From: Congeria kusceri
Taxonomy: Eukaryota; Mollusca; Bivalvia; Myida; Dreissenidae
Length of the DNA: 64,000 bases
Direction of reading: 5' to 3'
Assembly: GCA_027627225.1 (NCBI GenBank)
Contig: CM051033.1
Coordinates: 9,493,501 to 9,557,500, forward strand
Part shown: positions 10,278-22,400 of the stretch, piece by piece
Layout: each line of letters starts with the position of its first letter
Numbering within the stretch: the stretch's first letter is position 1
Program-made: the position numbers and the translations under genes
The notes under the pieces: model-generated
The model's database searches: none
The model's input: only the letters and a program-made list of their open reading frames with translations
What the model was told of the DNA's origin: nothing

Positions 10278-12240
10278 GGCAGCCAATCTTTGCTAGGACT
10301 GTGAAGAGCCCATCCCTGCTGACAAGGTCGAACGCCTTGGTCAGGTCTATGAAGGCCAGAAAGAGGGGCTTGTGCTGCTCTCTGCACTTCTCTTGCAGTT
10401 GCCTGATGGTGAAGACCATGTCAATGGTTGATCTTTCCGAGCGGAACCCGCACTGTGACTCTGGGTATACTCTGTCAGCAAGCTTCTGCAGTCTGTTCAG
10501 GACGACACGTGCGAAGACTTTGCCTACGATGCTCAGGAGAGATATTCCTCTGTAGTTGTTACAGTCGCTTCTATCACCCTTGTTCTTGTACAAGGTAACG
10601 ATTTTGGCGTCTCTCATGTCCTGAGGTACTGCTCCTTCCTCCCAGCACTGACAGAGGAGGTCGTACAGATGTTCCCTCAGTGTACCTTCGCCGCACGTGA
10701 TGACTTCTGGTGGTATGCCATCCTTTCCAGGCGCTTTCCCTGAGGACAGGCTCTCAATGGCCTTCTTCAGTTCTGCCACAGTGGGTTTCTCGTCCAATTC
10801 AGCCATGAGAGGGAGGCTTTCAATGGCAGCAAGGGCATCGTCTGTGACTTGGTTCTGTCTGGAGTATAGTTCGGAATAGTGTTCCACCCATCTCTCCATC
10901 TGCTTGCCCTTGTCCTGGATGGTCTCACCCGTGGCAGACTTCAGTGGCGCTGTAACCTTCTTGGTGGGGCCCATGGCTTTCTTGATGCCTTCGTACATGC
11001 CCCTGATGTTTCCAGTATCAGCCGCTGACTGGATGCTCTGGCAGAGCTGGAGCCAGTAGTCATTAGCACATTGCCTTGCTAGTCTCTGTACTTTGCTCTT
11101 GGCAGATCTGTACACCTGCAGAGTCCTCTGGCAGAGGGATCGCTTGTATTCCAGGTGAGCTCTGCGGCGTTCTTCTACGGCTGGAGTGAGTATGGAGGAG
11201 TTGGCCTCAAACCAGTCGTCGTTCTTTGTCTGCTTTTTTCCAAGGACCCTCATGGCAGTGCTGTGTACTGACTCTCTGATGCGGTCCCATCTCTCTGTGG
11301 CTAAGCCACCAGGAGGATCTGAGTCAAGCACCTTGGAGAGAGCTTGGGTGAATTCCGCTACCTTGTCAGGATGTGCGGTCTTGCTCACATCTATGCGGGG
11401 TTTGCCCTGGGGCCTGGAGCGATGGATCTTCTTAGGCAAAAGTCTCATCTTGCAGTACACCAGCGAGTGATCAGTATCGCAGTCAGCGCTGTGAAAGGTG
11501 CGGGTAAAGAGGACGCACTTCAACGCAGACCGCCTGGTGATGATCAGGTCTAGCTGGTGCCAGTGTTTGGAGCGAGGGTGTCTCCAAGACACTTTGTGCT
11601 GATGCTTTGTCTGGAAGAAGGAGTTGGTGATGCTGAGGTCATGGTATGAGCACAACTCCAGGAGTCGTTGCCCATTTTCATTCATCTTTCCATCACCAAA
11701 CTTTCCAAGACAGGAGGGCCAAGAGTCGTGGTCAGCGCCCACTCTGGCGTTGAAGTCACCCAGCAATATCAGGTTCTCTTCTTTGGGGATCTTGTCGATA
11801 AGAGAGTCTAGCTGGCTGTAGAACTCATCCTTGGTATCCCTGGTGGCGCCGAGTGTTGGTGCATAGACACTGATCAGGTTGACGGGCCCAGTGGTGGTGT
11901 GGAGGCGGAGTGATAGCAGTCTTTCTGTTCCTTGTTGACAGGGTTCTATCATTCCCAGTAGAGAGTTCCTGACAGCAAATCCAACACCATACTCTCTGGT
12001 TTCCTCCGCACTCTTCCCTTGCCAGAAGAACGTAAAGTTCTTTTCTCTGAGAGTTCCAGAGTCGGCAAGCCGCGTCTCCTGCAGTGCGGCGATGTCAACC
12101 TGCAGTCTCAGAAGTTCATCGTTGATGACTGAGGTCTTTCGGGCATCGCTGATGGCCTGGAGGTCGTCAGACAGTCCTGGTGTCATTGTTCTGACATTCC
12201 ATGTGCCCAGCTTGAGGGGAGAAGTTTTCATTGTTGTCAT
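10246..12240 (-). pseudogene. RTE endonuclease-reverse transcriptase ORF, truncated
   Basis: An open frame of 664 codons starts with ATG at 12240. The first 240-260 residues form an apurinic-like endonuclease: a GTWNVRT start, a LQETRL glutamate motif, GDFNARVG, and a terminal TDHSLV. The RT domain follows a linker, with GKAPGKDGIPPEV, a NYRGISLLS block, a CGFR block and motif A (FIDLTKAFD). The frame leaves RTE sequence at about residue 654 and ends 10 codons inside the inverted repeat, so the YxDD box, thumb and tail are missing. The closest named relatives are RTE/BovB-type proteins, often annotated craniofacial development protein 2-like. No internal stop, so it is fairly young but cannot make a complete RT. 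Confidence 0.9.
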
Positions 12241-12475
12241 TGTTGAATTTCTTGTGTTGTTGCCTGGTGCAGCAATCGCAGTCCACTTGTTGGATACTTC
12301 CGTATCCTAAGCCCTACGCACCCAGTAAGGCAGGCGGACTGTGGCGGGACAACACCTATTTGTCTGGGGGCTGCCCAGCTTGAGGCGGGCGGTAGTTGTC
12401 CAATGAGACGTGGTGATCTCTCCCACCGACGAAAGCAACCCCTGGCGCCAGCTCTACGCCAATCAAGCGGATGGC
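10278..12475 (-). mobile_element. RTE-type non-LTR retrotransposon, 3' truncated
   Basis: A GC-richer block on the minus strand. It has a leader of about 235 bp (12475-12241, with a TGGCGCCA-containing start), then one long open frame encoding endonuclease and reverse transcriptase. There is no separate ORF1, as is usual in the RTE clade. The element is unusual in lacking its 3' half: LINE copies normally lose their 5' end. The loss coincides with the arm of the inverted repeat at 10277, so a rearrangement after insertion is more likely than abortive reverse transcription. Confidence 0.88.
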
Positions 12476-12999
12476 TTATAAAGCATGTTGATTACATGTA
12501 ATTAATGATTATGATACTGCATCTGAAGTGAAAAATACGATTTATCAAATACCAGTACCTTTTATTACCAATGAACAGTCGCCTATCAAGCACGGAAAGC
12601 ACGAAGGGAACATGAAACATACAAAAGTACGATCGTCGCATTTATACTGTAAATGCACATCACTGAACTATTAGAATTGATTTAATGACGCGTTTTACGT
12701 AGTGAATGACATGTGGCCATCACCTTATAAAAATACGATAACTAATAAACGTCAGTAATACACTGGAAAAAAACAAACATGGATTGCATCAACAGCAAAT
12801 GAGTTGGTCAAATATACAATATATTATGTGTGAAGTTGAAGAAAATAAGAGCGTCTATTGAATTGGCATCACATCACAACGTTATCAACAAGTGTCCTTT
12901 GCTCTCAGTGTCTATTACAATTGTGACGAATAGACGAGTGCACGTATTGTTTAAAAAAAAAAAAAAAAAAAATACTTATTTTTTATCATACAATGTACG
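12476..12999. other. AT-rich stretch with a 20-base A run
   Basis: Nothing coding is supported. The A run near 12953-12972 follows no recognisable element in the sense direction. Confidence 0.5.
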
Positions 13000-13075
13000 C
13001 TAGGTACACCGAATATGCCTTGGTATAGCAACGTTTGCACTGCAATAACAAGTTCAATATCAACTGACCCTTCCT

Positions 13076-13165
13076 TACTTGCATTCGTATTTCAGTGCAT
13101 CATTGTCTCCAAATATAATGCCATCTTCTTTACCAACACATTTCACACAAATGCATTTTTGTTTC
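13076..13165 (-). CDS. candidate cysteine-rich terminal exon
   Basis: On the minus strand a pyrimidine-rich acceptor (TCTTCTTATTCGCTCCCAG) ends at 13166. An exon follows that is open in only one phase (one leading base). It encodes 29 residues, then TAA at 13078-13076. The peptide has C-x-C-x2-C near its start and a final YEC-Lys-stop, with GKEDGIIFGDNDALKY between. The compact Cys spacing suggests the last exon of a small secreted or extracellular cysteine-rich protein, but I do not recognise the family. I found no convincing upstream partner exon: the 61-nt candidate at 14502-14442 has an incompatible phase. The base composition is richer than the flanks. Confidence 0.35.
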
Positions 13166-14879
13166 CTGGGAGCGAATAAGAAGACTGATCACTGATTTTT
13201 GAAACGTTTCAAAATGTGGAGATGCTGAAATAAAAACAAATGAAAGATGAACTGATACAAATGTTACATCGGAACTATATGTAAGTATGATTTTGGATGT
13301 ATGAGGGGAGGCTTGGTCATTTCATGGTTTATAATATAAATTATTATTTAAAAAAGACAGCCAACTTCTGTGTCTGTTAAAATAAATATACATAAATCGT
13401 TGCCACATTTCAAGCTTTGCTACAATTGCACATTGTTTCACGTTATGCAATTTAACAAATCAATGTGTATCATTATCATTTAATATGTCAATCAAATATG
13501 TTTGAGGTTGTTTTTATTTCCATGTTTCAATTGTCTGTGATTGTAAATATGCACTTGAAGAATGGGTTGGAAATACTATACACCTTAGGATATCTTGGAA
13601 GCAATGTAGAACGTTATGCCAACCGGAGCACATAGGATAAAACGAGGCATATACATAAAGACCTCAGCATAATGCTTACTTAAACGAATAAATAACACGA
13701 CAATGTAAATGTTTGATTGACATAAATGCATTAGAAAAAAACGCACACTTAACAACCAATGACAACAACAACTACTACAACTTCTTATAAACGCACGAAA
13801 TGTATATAAATAATATGTTATTTATCACCACCATATGATACCAGAGATACACCAGTAATTTACCCTACTGCGTTGTTTGGTTAGTAACTAAATACTATAA
13901 ATGATTATGTTTGCTTCTGTTTCTGCTGTTGAAAAGTATGCTTAATACATAATTGCAATACAAGAGTGCATTTGTTGTTTGTTAATGCTATGCATCACAC
14001 AAAATTATGACCCAAAGTCATCCGACGAAACGGAATGGAATTTGCCCTCAAAGATGTATACACGAAATGATACGTTTTTTCTTTTGTTTTCTTTGTAACT
14101 TGCGATCTTATGATGACACAGTTTCATCTGTCTTGTAAAATAATGTAAACGTTAATACTGGTGTATACATCATGACTGTCCTATAATTCGTAGTATGTGA
14201 TATTATGTCTATGTAAGACTGGTGAATTCACAATAGCACTGAAATAAATAGCATATTGTCACGTCTTGTCATGGCATACCATTGTATGTTACGCTATGCT
14301 TTATGTGTGCTGTGTGCATTTTTTTAGTTTATCTTCTATGAGCAAATGCACATATTATTAACATAACGCTGCGTTATAAACTGTTTGACTATTCTTATTG
14401 TGTATGTCTTATCATTAATGTGGATACAATAAGATACTTACGCTATTTTGTTCCACATAACTACTTGCCACACACTTAAGTATGGATGTGATAACAATTA
14501 TTCTGAAACTTATGTCATGAAACCAATATCGTTGCATAACGTAAACAAAAACCTGACTCAAATGCTAAATTTATCTCGAACAATTTGACTACCATGACTC
14601 ATGTTTTGCCATTTTGTATGCACGTTGTTTTCCAGAGCCATGTACGACATCGTGCGTGTGTGCAATATTCTCGTTGCTGCGATTCCATATGAAATCCAAA
14701 TTATTCTAGACATGCATGATTTATCATCTTTATTGATGTATAGGCTTAATATTTGTATTACTGAATGAATATTTTGCAGCGTATGATAAATCATAAACAT
14801 TAAGGCAAAATGACTTGGATGCGCCCTATAATCTATACAAAATCCTCATTGGCCTGTTTTATTTATTTAAACTTTGAGC
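13166..14879. other. AT-rich noncoding stretch
   Basis: No gene can be supported. A 61-nt minus-strand segment at 14502-14442 lies between a CAG acceptor and a strong GTAAGTAT donor and is open in one phase. It is too short to call. Confidence 0.45.
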
Positions 14880-14889
14880 AAGAGCAATA

Positions 14890-15195
14890 TTGTCTATAGA
14901 CAATTCTAACATGACACGTGCACACTTTTCGTTGTTAAATTGCCAATAAATATCTCGAAAAATAAGTTCCAAAACTCTTAAAAATAGTTCGCATTGTAAT
15001 TCAGAATATGTTGTCAGGTCATGTTAGAATCGAAACAATCTTCGCTTTATCGTTGTTTATCTGTAAATAAACAACGATATTTCGTTCTGATGCCCGAATA
15101 TTAAACTCTTGGGCTAAGGCCCCCGTGCTTTAATTCAAACGCATCAGAACTCACAATCGGTGTTTATTGACAGATAAACAACACAAAATCGAACA
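14890..15195. repeat. nested inverted repeats, foldback element
   Basis: ATTCTAACATGAC near 14903 pairs with GTCATGTTAGAAT near 15017. Then GTTGTTTATCTGT near 15051 pairs with ACAGATAAACAAC near 15170, and TTCTGATGC pairs with GCATCAGAA. The interleaved arms suggest one or two MITE copies. No terminal duplication was identified. Confidence 0.5.
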
Positions 15196-15811
15196 TTATT
15201 TCTGAAATAAATCCTTTTGTGTGACTTCTGTAACATATTGTTGTTATGATATAATTACAGATTTTACAATTATGTAAATTAACTCTCTAAAAGCCGTTTT
15301 AGAGGTACAGTAGATTGTGATACATTATATTATAAATGAACATGTACTAACTATTTTTGGGTGATCTAATGTGTAAGATTTTATGACATTTAACGCTTGA
15401 CAGAATTTCACTAAATATTTATCTTGTAAGCACTCGAACAATGTGGACACTAGATTTGCATTCTATGAGACGCATTCATCTCTTACTAAAACCTGCTCAA
15501 AACACGAGAATTAAAACCGTTCAATAGGAGCTATAAATCAATCACATGAAATAATGCACACAAATATAAAGAGTTTCATGATGTGTATGCCAAATTTGAC
15601 ACAAGAAAACCATTGTTTCTGGGTGTTATTGCAAGGTTTGAAAGTCAACATTGTTACATTTTTGAAAGATGATATAGAATACTGAAAGGGTAAAAATTAC
15701 ATTTTCTTTGTTTTTGGACCATCTGATTCAAATACATGAACAATTGCCAATGTTTAATGCAGCACGTAAATGTTTTGCTAAACAAATATAATCAACGCGA
15801 ATCTCCAGTTG

Positions 15812-15970
15812 TGACAGCAGGAGAGAACTCTTATTAGCAGCCCGAGGTCCTTTATTTATGGCAAGTGACCAACTGCCAAAATATTACACAAAAACACATA
15901 ACAAACACAAAACGCACATTACTAAACTGGGGTAACCGCCTTGGAAGAGAACACTATTCACCATTTAATT
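15812..15970 (-). repeat. dispersed repeat family D, copy 2
   Basis: Same orientation as the copy at 7945. It includes the block AGCAGCCCGAGGTCCTTTAT, which is also found in inverse orientation at the 3' end of copy 4 (near 26140), and the block CTGGGGTAACCGCCTTGG. Confidence 0.6.
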
Positions 15971-15974
15971 ACTC

Positions 15975-16899
15975 AATGGCTAGATGCAAACCAGAGTAGC
16001 AGAATTGCAACTTTCTAAGGCACGATCAAATGAAACAAAAACAAGTATCAACTACATCTCGTCGTATTATCAAAAGCTTTTAAAGACATAGCATCATGTA
16101 GTTCAATTTTCAGGTAAGGCATACCACTTGCGGTATTTACAGAAATATCCCGTTATCAGAAATTGTAAAGTCAAACCTCTTTGTAGGCTGTAAACATGTT
16201 TTAATTTGGAAATACAGTGGATTTCCGTTATATCGAACATATATGCATCTTCCCAATCCGAATACGACATATTAAAAACAATACCACAAATGATGATAAC
16301 ATATAGTACATGTACCACTGAATATAACTGACGTATGTATTGGGGGAATAACTTTTAATCAATTATTACAAACATATACTAAGACTCCAACTCATAAAAA
16401 CATCGAACTAAACGAATCAGAATAATGTTAGAATACGAACTGTATGTTGAAATAATTTGCAAAGACATTCCAATTATAATTTCCAGTCCAGCAATGAGAC
16501 TATCCATACAAACTACGTCTACCACGCGATTTCTAAATGTCAAACCGTTTCTATTTAACATGACATTTCCATGTCTCGCGTGCCTTATAAATACATGTGC
16601 GCTTACCATTATCAGGTTTATAATTTACTTGCTTATAATCGATTACGAAACAATTTACAATTTCATCAGCTATGATGGAACAGAGTGTATAATTTTTGCA
16701 ATAATGACGTAAATTTCCTATACTGTTCGTTACTGTAATGCCAAAATAAATGAAAACGTGATTCACGTTTTACTTTTAATTGAAGTGAAATTGCCACACG
16801 AAAATTGAAGGCGCTTACGTCAAGTTGATGCTTAATAAATCTAGATATGGACGCTTATTGTACAGTTTTATAGTTTTTTAACTGTTTCTGAATTTCGTC
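15975..16899. other. AT-rich stretch, no supported gene
   Basis: Two overlapping open frames of 70-95 codons on opposite strands (16103-16766) have no domain and AT-driven composition. A 63-nt minus-strand segment ending at a GTAAGC donor near 16607 is open but isolated. Confidence 0.45.
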
Positions 16900-16981
16900 A
16901 TGATACGCAGGGTCCTCCCGCAGAATTTCTTGAAGGCTTGTCGGCATCACCCGAACCTTACCCCGACCACATCATTCTACT

Positions 16982-17026
16982 CAGCCCCCCCCCCCCACAC
17001 ACACACACACCTACACCCCCCCAAAT
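16982..17026. repeat. C run and CA repeat
   Basis: A run of about 13 C is followed by (CA)7 and a second C-rich run. This is simple sequence. Confidence 0.9.
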
Positions 17027-17971
17027 TAGACACGCAAAAACGACAGCAAAACAACAACACTAACATACTTCGAACCTTCATTCTCATTAAAAATCCAATT
17101 TTAACACAATTCACTCATCATAATTATGTTTACTCGCGGACCTTTTCGCTAATGACCTGTTGTGAGTAATGCCAAAATCTCATTTGACACGATTTTTATA
17201 AGGCAACACAGGGCTATTCTTAGCGTCAAAATGCAAAAACAAGCTTTGATGTGACGCCGACCCTCGTTCGATGAGTAACTGCTCAAAATTATAATTGTGT
17301 CACAAACAATCTTGACAATTACATAAAAAAAGTTTTAGTAATTGTGTGCCGTAGATGGGAAAGTGTATGTACACGTTTCGATGCGTTCTGTTTTATGTGC
17401 AAATACTTAAAATTGTTTAAGACTATCCATCAAACAGATTTATTTTGTAAGATATCGCAGTTCAAGAAGTTATGATGTGCACGATATCCACGTGCTTTAC
17501 GTAATCCACCAGTTGAACTTGGCCGAAGCGCATTCTACTACAATGAATGAAAATGATAACTTAAGTACGACTATGTGATCTGCAAATGCACAAGCGTTTG
17601 CTATTTGTCGCTCCTTACTTTCGTGTGAGCGTCGTCTGTTTTCGGTGCAACTTCAAGTATTTACAAATAATTTGAAATTTTAATTGAACAAATCGCCATC
17701 TCTGTAACTTACATAGCTACACTCGTTTCCGTGTGTTTTAAACCATGTGGACACGGTGCATATATATGTTATTGAAAGAAATGATAACAACTGACAGAGT
17801 GGTAAATTGTTTTTAATTTGTGAATAAAAACGATGTGAATGTATGCACATGTGTTTTAAGTTCTTGCACAAGTATCTGCTTCACTTCCACGCTTTATGTT
17901 TAAAACAATTATGAAAATAAGATATGTTTTTGTCATGATGATTATAAGTCTTATATGTCACCTTATATGTC
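17027..17971. other. AT-rich stretch with one weak exon candidate
   Basis: On the minus strand 17790-17713 (78 nt) lies between a TTTACCACTCTGTCAG acceptor and a GTAAGT donor. It is open in phase 0 and encodes a peptide with ...YICTVSTWFKTHGNECSY. No partner exon was found, so it is recorded only as a possibility. Confidence 0.3.
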
Positions 17972-17975
17972 ATTA

Positions 17976-18034
<59 letters not shown>

Positions 18035-18036
18035 GT
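17972..18036. repeat. (ATT)n microsatellite
   Basis: About 20 trinucleotide units of ATT/TTA with one early interruption (ATTGTT). Confidence 0.98.
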
Positions 18037-18306
18037 TAATCTCATACGAAATTGAAATTGGTTTATTATTTGACATATAAAAATGATGTGATGTTTACAT
18101 GTCTGCGTAATAATGTGCGAGCGATACTATTTATCGGCATGTGAATAAATGATGTTGATTACAAAAATGTATTCCGTTGAGTCGTTCAAAGGCTTCAAAC
18201 AAATCGCAGCGTTTGTATTATCTTTAAACGATTTGTTTTTACGATACTGTAGCTTGAATTTTCAAGCTTCTTATCGTCTTGATTGTCAAGCTGTCGAACA
18301 TAATTG

Positions 18307-18377
18307 ACTCCGCCTGGAATAGCGACAACCCTGTTAACGCGCGTCTGATTGGCTAGCTATGGTTCTAGGGGCGGAGT
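18307..18377. promoter_or_regulatory. CCAAT and GC-box cluster in a short inverted repeat
   Basis: A CpG-rich island in AT-rich DNA. On the minus strand AGCCAATCAG (an NF-Y type CCAAT box, about 18355-18346) lies downstream of CCGCCCC (about 18374-18368). On the plus strand it reads GATTGGCT then GGGGCGGAG. Arms ACTCCGCC and GGCGGAGT (18307-18314 and 18370-18377) bracket it. This could be a compact promoter or the end of a repeat; no transcript start is visible. Confidence 0.35.
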
Positions 18378-18523
18378 AACACGTTCAGACGCTGTCCTGC
18401 TGTGAAATTAAGCTTTATTATCACATTCATACACCGATTAGCTGCGATGTTTAACGAGCGGATTAAGGCTTATCGCTATGAAATAAAAGTGTTGTCGGCA
18501 AAATTAAAGCATGTCGGCAAATA

Positions 18524-18583
18524 GGGTTCTGCTTGAAGGCTTGTCGGCGCCGACAAGCGATACGGGCCTGCGGGAAACCCTGC
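18524..18583. repeat. imperfect hairpin with a perfect 20-bp palindrome
   Basis: The centre GCTTGTCGGCGCCGACAAGC (18539-18558) is a perfect palindrome. It is flanked by imperfect arms AGGGTTCTGC and TGCGGGAAACCCT. A half-arm with the same GAAGGCTTGTCGGC and an upstream AGGGTCCTCCCGCAG occurs alone at about 16908-16942, so the unit is dispersed. Confidence 0.6.
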
Positions 18584-19689
18584 ACATGTTAATGAAATAT
18601 TCTAACAAAATCCAATCCATGTCATTGGTTCTGTTCAAAGCAGCATTTATTTGTAAATTAGGTACTCGTATACTGTTCGAGTGCATACACGTTTGGTTTG
18701 GAATTGCACATACTACAATACTTCAATGTTTGCATATCGCTAAATTTTGAAAAACAAAAACACAAAAACAACATTAACACAATTGACATGACTGTATAAC
18801 ATTAGATGTATTCTATACAACGCACTTTGACGCGTATACATATTTTGCCGTTATAGCAGTCACATATACAGTAAGCTGAAAACATGCCCTACATTGGCTG
18901 GATCATAACAATTATCCCCAATTTCCACCCATAGGAGATGAAATACCCTGTGCAGTCACGATTATACATTTATCTTAGACAAGGCAGCGCTATTAAATCA
19001 CGAGGACAATGTTCCGTACAAAGAAACTGTTGCCGGATATTTTATTGGCTTGTTTGTAAATTATAAAAAAGCCTTAAATAATGATGTACCGCATTTTGGA
19101 AGGGACAACAAATTCGTCAGTAGCACATTACATGTACGTCGTGTTCCTATTTTTGAATATTAAACTATAACGTGTTCAATGAAAATAATACATATCATTA
19201 TAGTACAGTCCTTTTTACAATATATACAAATTCATTATTTGTGCATTGTATATATGCTAATACATTCATTTACGTAATAATGTTATATTGTTCAGATATA
19301 TTTCCATTCTAACAACATAGAATTATACATGTATATACAATTGTCTCAACATATGAATACATTGTACTTTTTTCCTGAATTGCGTGATGCTTTTCAAAAG
19401 TAATAATTTGGCACTATCGACATTTTACATTGTAATGTATCGTTGTGTGAGCTAATTTCAAACATATTTCTTACCACGCATTTAAACATGATTTGCAAGA
19501 AGGGATTTCACTGATAATTGTATTTATTTAATTTCATCGTGCCTCAGAAAGTTGCAATTATGTTGCTCTGTTTAACATTAAACCATTAAGTAATAAAATT
19601 GTAATTCAGTTGAAATATTATTATATTTTATTACTATTTAATTTGCAATGCTATTAGGTTAAAGTTTATTTACAAGTGCGTGTTTAGTG
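18584..19689. other. AT-rich noncoding stretch
   Basis: Only a weak match near 18890-18970 to the segment near 1090-1250 (an old dispersed repeat). Confidence 0.5.
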
Positions 19690-19895
19690 ATTACTTCTGG
19701 GCTAAGTGTGAAGTTTGGCATGCCTTTAAACCCCAAATGCTTTGCATTGACCGTTCCAAGGCGGTGACCCCAGTTTCAATATGTTTTATGGTTTGTGTTG
19801 TGTTGTATGTATTGTCCTGTAGTGTATAGGCAATTGGTCACTTGCCTCAAATAAAGAGCCAGCATAGGGTAATACGGGTTTCTCTCCTGATTTTG
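19690..19895 (+). repeat. dispersed repeat family D, copy 3
   Basis: It contains CTTTGCATTGACCGTTCCAA, then GGCGGTGACCCCAGTTT, then AATTGGTCACTTGCC and AAATAAAGAGCC, in the same order as copy 4 at 25970. Confidence 0.65.
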
Positions 19896-22289
19896 TCTCT
19901 AGAGTTTTATTATTCCTATATTTGCAACATTCACCCGTATAAAGCAATATCTGAGGCGGCGTGCCCGAGTTCTTTACAATAATGTATTGCTTTTAGCAAA
20001 TCTATGTATTTTCTTGTTAGATCCTGTCGATTTTAAACTTTACAATTACGAGCATTTAAACATAGTACCTTCACTGCAATTGTGAACATGTTAAAATCAG
20101 TTTTACCAAAAGCGAACTTAAATACGTTCGCAACATTTATTTTTCAATTTTTTTCCATCGACAGAATTTCTTAAAAATTTGCGCAAACTTAAACTAAAAC
20201 AGTCTTTAAAAATAGGGGTCACCGGCCTTGTTCCGGAAATAGTGGGGTTTAAATACGTTACCTGTCGAAGCCCTTTTTTCAGTTTGTGTGACTAGCAATG
20301 TTCAGTTATATGTTGGTTGCACCAATGTATACTTGCACAAATACATTAATAAAAATAATGGGTGACCGAACTTGAGTGGGAAATATTGGACTTTAAATAG
20401 GGTACTGTGTAGCTTTTTCATGTTTCGTGTTTACTAAAACAACGTATCATTGCCAAAATAGAATGGAGATATTTTATTGATCTTTTTTTAACTAATTTGT
20501 TTGGCAATATATTGTATACGTGTATTTTTTATTATTATAATGATTGATGAACTTCTGACTATTCGCTGGAACTTAATGACTTACAAAGATTGATATTTAT
20601 TGATTGAAATTAGAATATCGTAACCTATATAAAAATAAGGAAATAATGAAGCAAAAGAAGACATTTACCAATTATTTTTATGTTTGATGAAGAAAAATTG
20701 ATTTTCAATAAATAACTAGTTGCTTTGTATTTTCAACTTAAACCTATCGTGGTTAAGCATTTACTCAGACGTTTAATAAAATTCATCACGTTTAACAGGA
20801 CACATGTGATAAGAACGATAAATGACAAGGACAATTTGCACTAAACAACAATGGGAAGTATTGCAGCTTCATCTGTTCCAAGTCATTTGCATTTTCATTA
20901 TTTATTTGTGGCAGATTGTGTTAACTTTTCAATGCACAAGTGTCGTACTACAACAAAAATAATACTTGGTTAACATATTTTTCTCCAGTTTCCAAACCAA
21001 TAAGCTCGTCTTCCATTCATTTTTACACAAAACTACACTCAAATTATAAGTGTGATGACCACCATAAGTATGAATTACGTTTCTAAAAATTATCTTAACA
21101 TTTATTTGATGAAATAAACAATATAGCTTAATATCTGATAAGTTAAATAAGACCCCTTTTGTCGTTTATAGTGTGTACTTGTAATATGCACTTAAATGTA
21201 AGTGTACACTATGGTTACAGCGTACAAACACATTAATACCTAATCATGTATAAACATAAAATATTAAATTTGCAAACAAGTGCAAGTCTGGGTTAGAAAT
21301 ATAAACAAGCAGAAAAGCCTTTAAATAAAACAATCAGAAATGTCAAAAACTAATCAACCAGAAAAGTTAGAAACTTTATTATGCCTTTCTGATATTTTAG
21401 TTTGACACGAAGGTGCTATCCAATCGTACTATCATGAGGGCGATACAGACGTCTTATTGATTGCGCAAAGATTTCCACATGATCACTTGTTTAAAAGGGC
21501 AGGTCATACATTATATATAAGAAACAACACAACAACAATTACACCATGAATATAAATACATTTTACGAATCGCGTATGTTTAGAAGATAAGATTATTAAA
21601 CGAATCTAATACAGGAGAAGATCATTAGAAATAATAAATGGCGGATAAATGTCATGCTTAGACATTTGTCCGACATACAACCATTTACATAGTATCTGCA
21701 ATGATATGTCTGCTGTTTAGTTTGTTATCTCAAAACCAGGAAAACGTCGTTATCTGTCAGATAACGAAACGTTCAGTTACCGATGTCAACCCATTGATTG
21801 AGAGATGTGTAACCGAAAGCCTAGTTAAGAAGTAATTTCCTCTCCAGTGATTTGTCAAACGTCACAGAGTTGCCGATTAGGAAAGATAATTAACATTTGA
21901 ACATTCCGATTTAAATGTAAATTATTTCAAAAGCTGTGTTAATAGATACAAAGCAAATAAGGTAGTTTTCAATTTGCATCGCCTATTCCTGCTATATATA
22001 TGTTATGTTATACACACACGGGCTCAATAATGTATACACTAAATATTTAAATGATACTCATAAAGTAAGCAACCAATTTCGGAATACCTTTTGGACTACA
22101 AAACATGCCTCGTATAAACTATGTGTTTTGTCTAGAAAAATTAATATTCATAAGGGTGTCATGCATAAATGTATATGTATTTTTGGACATATCCAGCACT
22201 GTTACATTTGTACTATAATTAATACCAAATGGAAAATCTTATTGCACGTTGAAGAACTCTTGTTAACTCCAATGAAGGATTTCTTCAGG
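19896..22289. other. AT-rich noncoding stretch
   Basis: No gene, RNA or clear element. A short GGGGTCACCGGCCTTG near 20217 may be a further fragment of family D. Confidence 0.5.
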
Positions 22290-22400
22290 AAATTGCTTTT
22301 CAAGAAACTGAAAACAACAGTGTCACAATCCAATGCAGACACCATTTTCCAAGTATGAGCTCAAGATTAAGCCTCCTTAAAAGTGCAATCACGATTTGAG
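22290..22400 (+). repeat. dispersed repeat shared with 6405-6550
   Basis: GGAAATTGCTTTTCAAGAAA and the following AAAACAACAGTGTCACAATC are shared with 6405-6550. They also occur in inverse orientation near 31805-31865 (GTGGCACTGTTGTTTTC). The 117-codon open frame at 22005 runs into this repeat and is not a gene. Confidence 0.6.

Noticed and set aside
10082..10555. 157-codon plus-strand open frame
   Set aside because: It joins the right inverted-repeat arm to the antisense of the RTE reverse transcriptase; a shadow frame.
13040..13078. A 39-nt intron (GTAAGG...ATTGCAG) after the Cys-rich exon, leading to another 13 codons
   Set aside because: Phase and sites fit, but 39 nt is below the usual minimum for spliceosomal introns in animals; a direct stop at 13078 is simpler.
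22005..22358. 117-codon plus-strand open frame
   Set aside because: Its second half is a dispersed repeat also found at 6.4 kb and 31.8 kb; no domain, no splice support.
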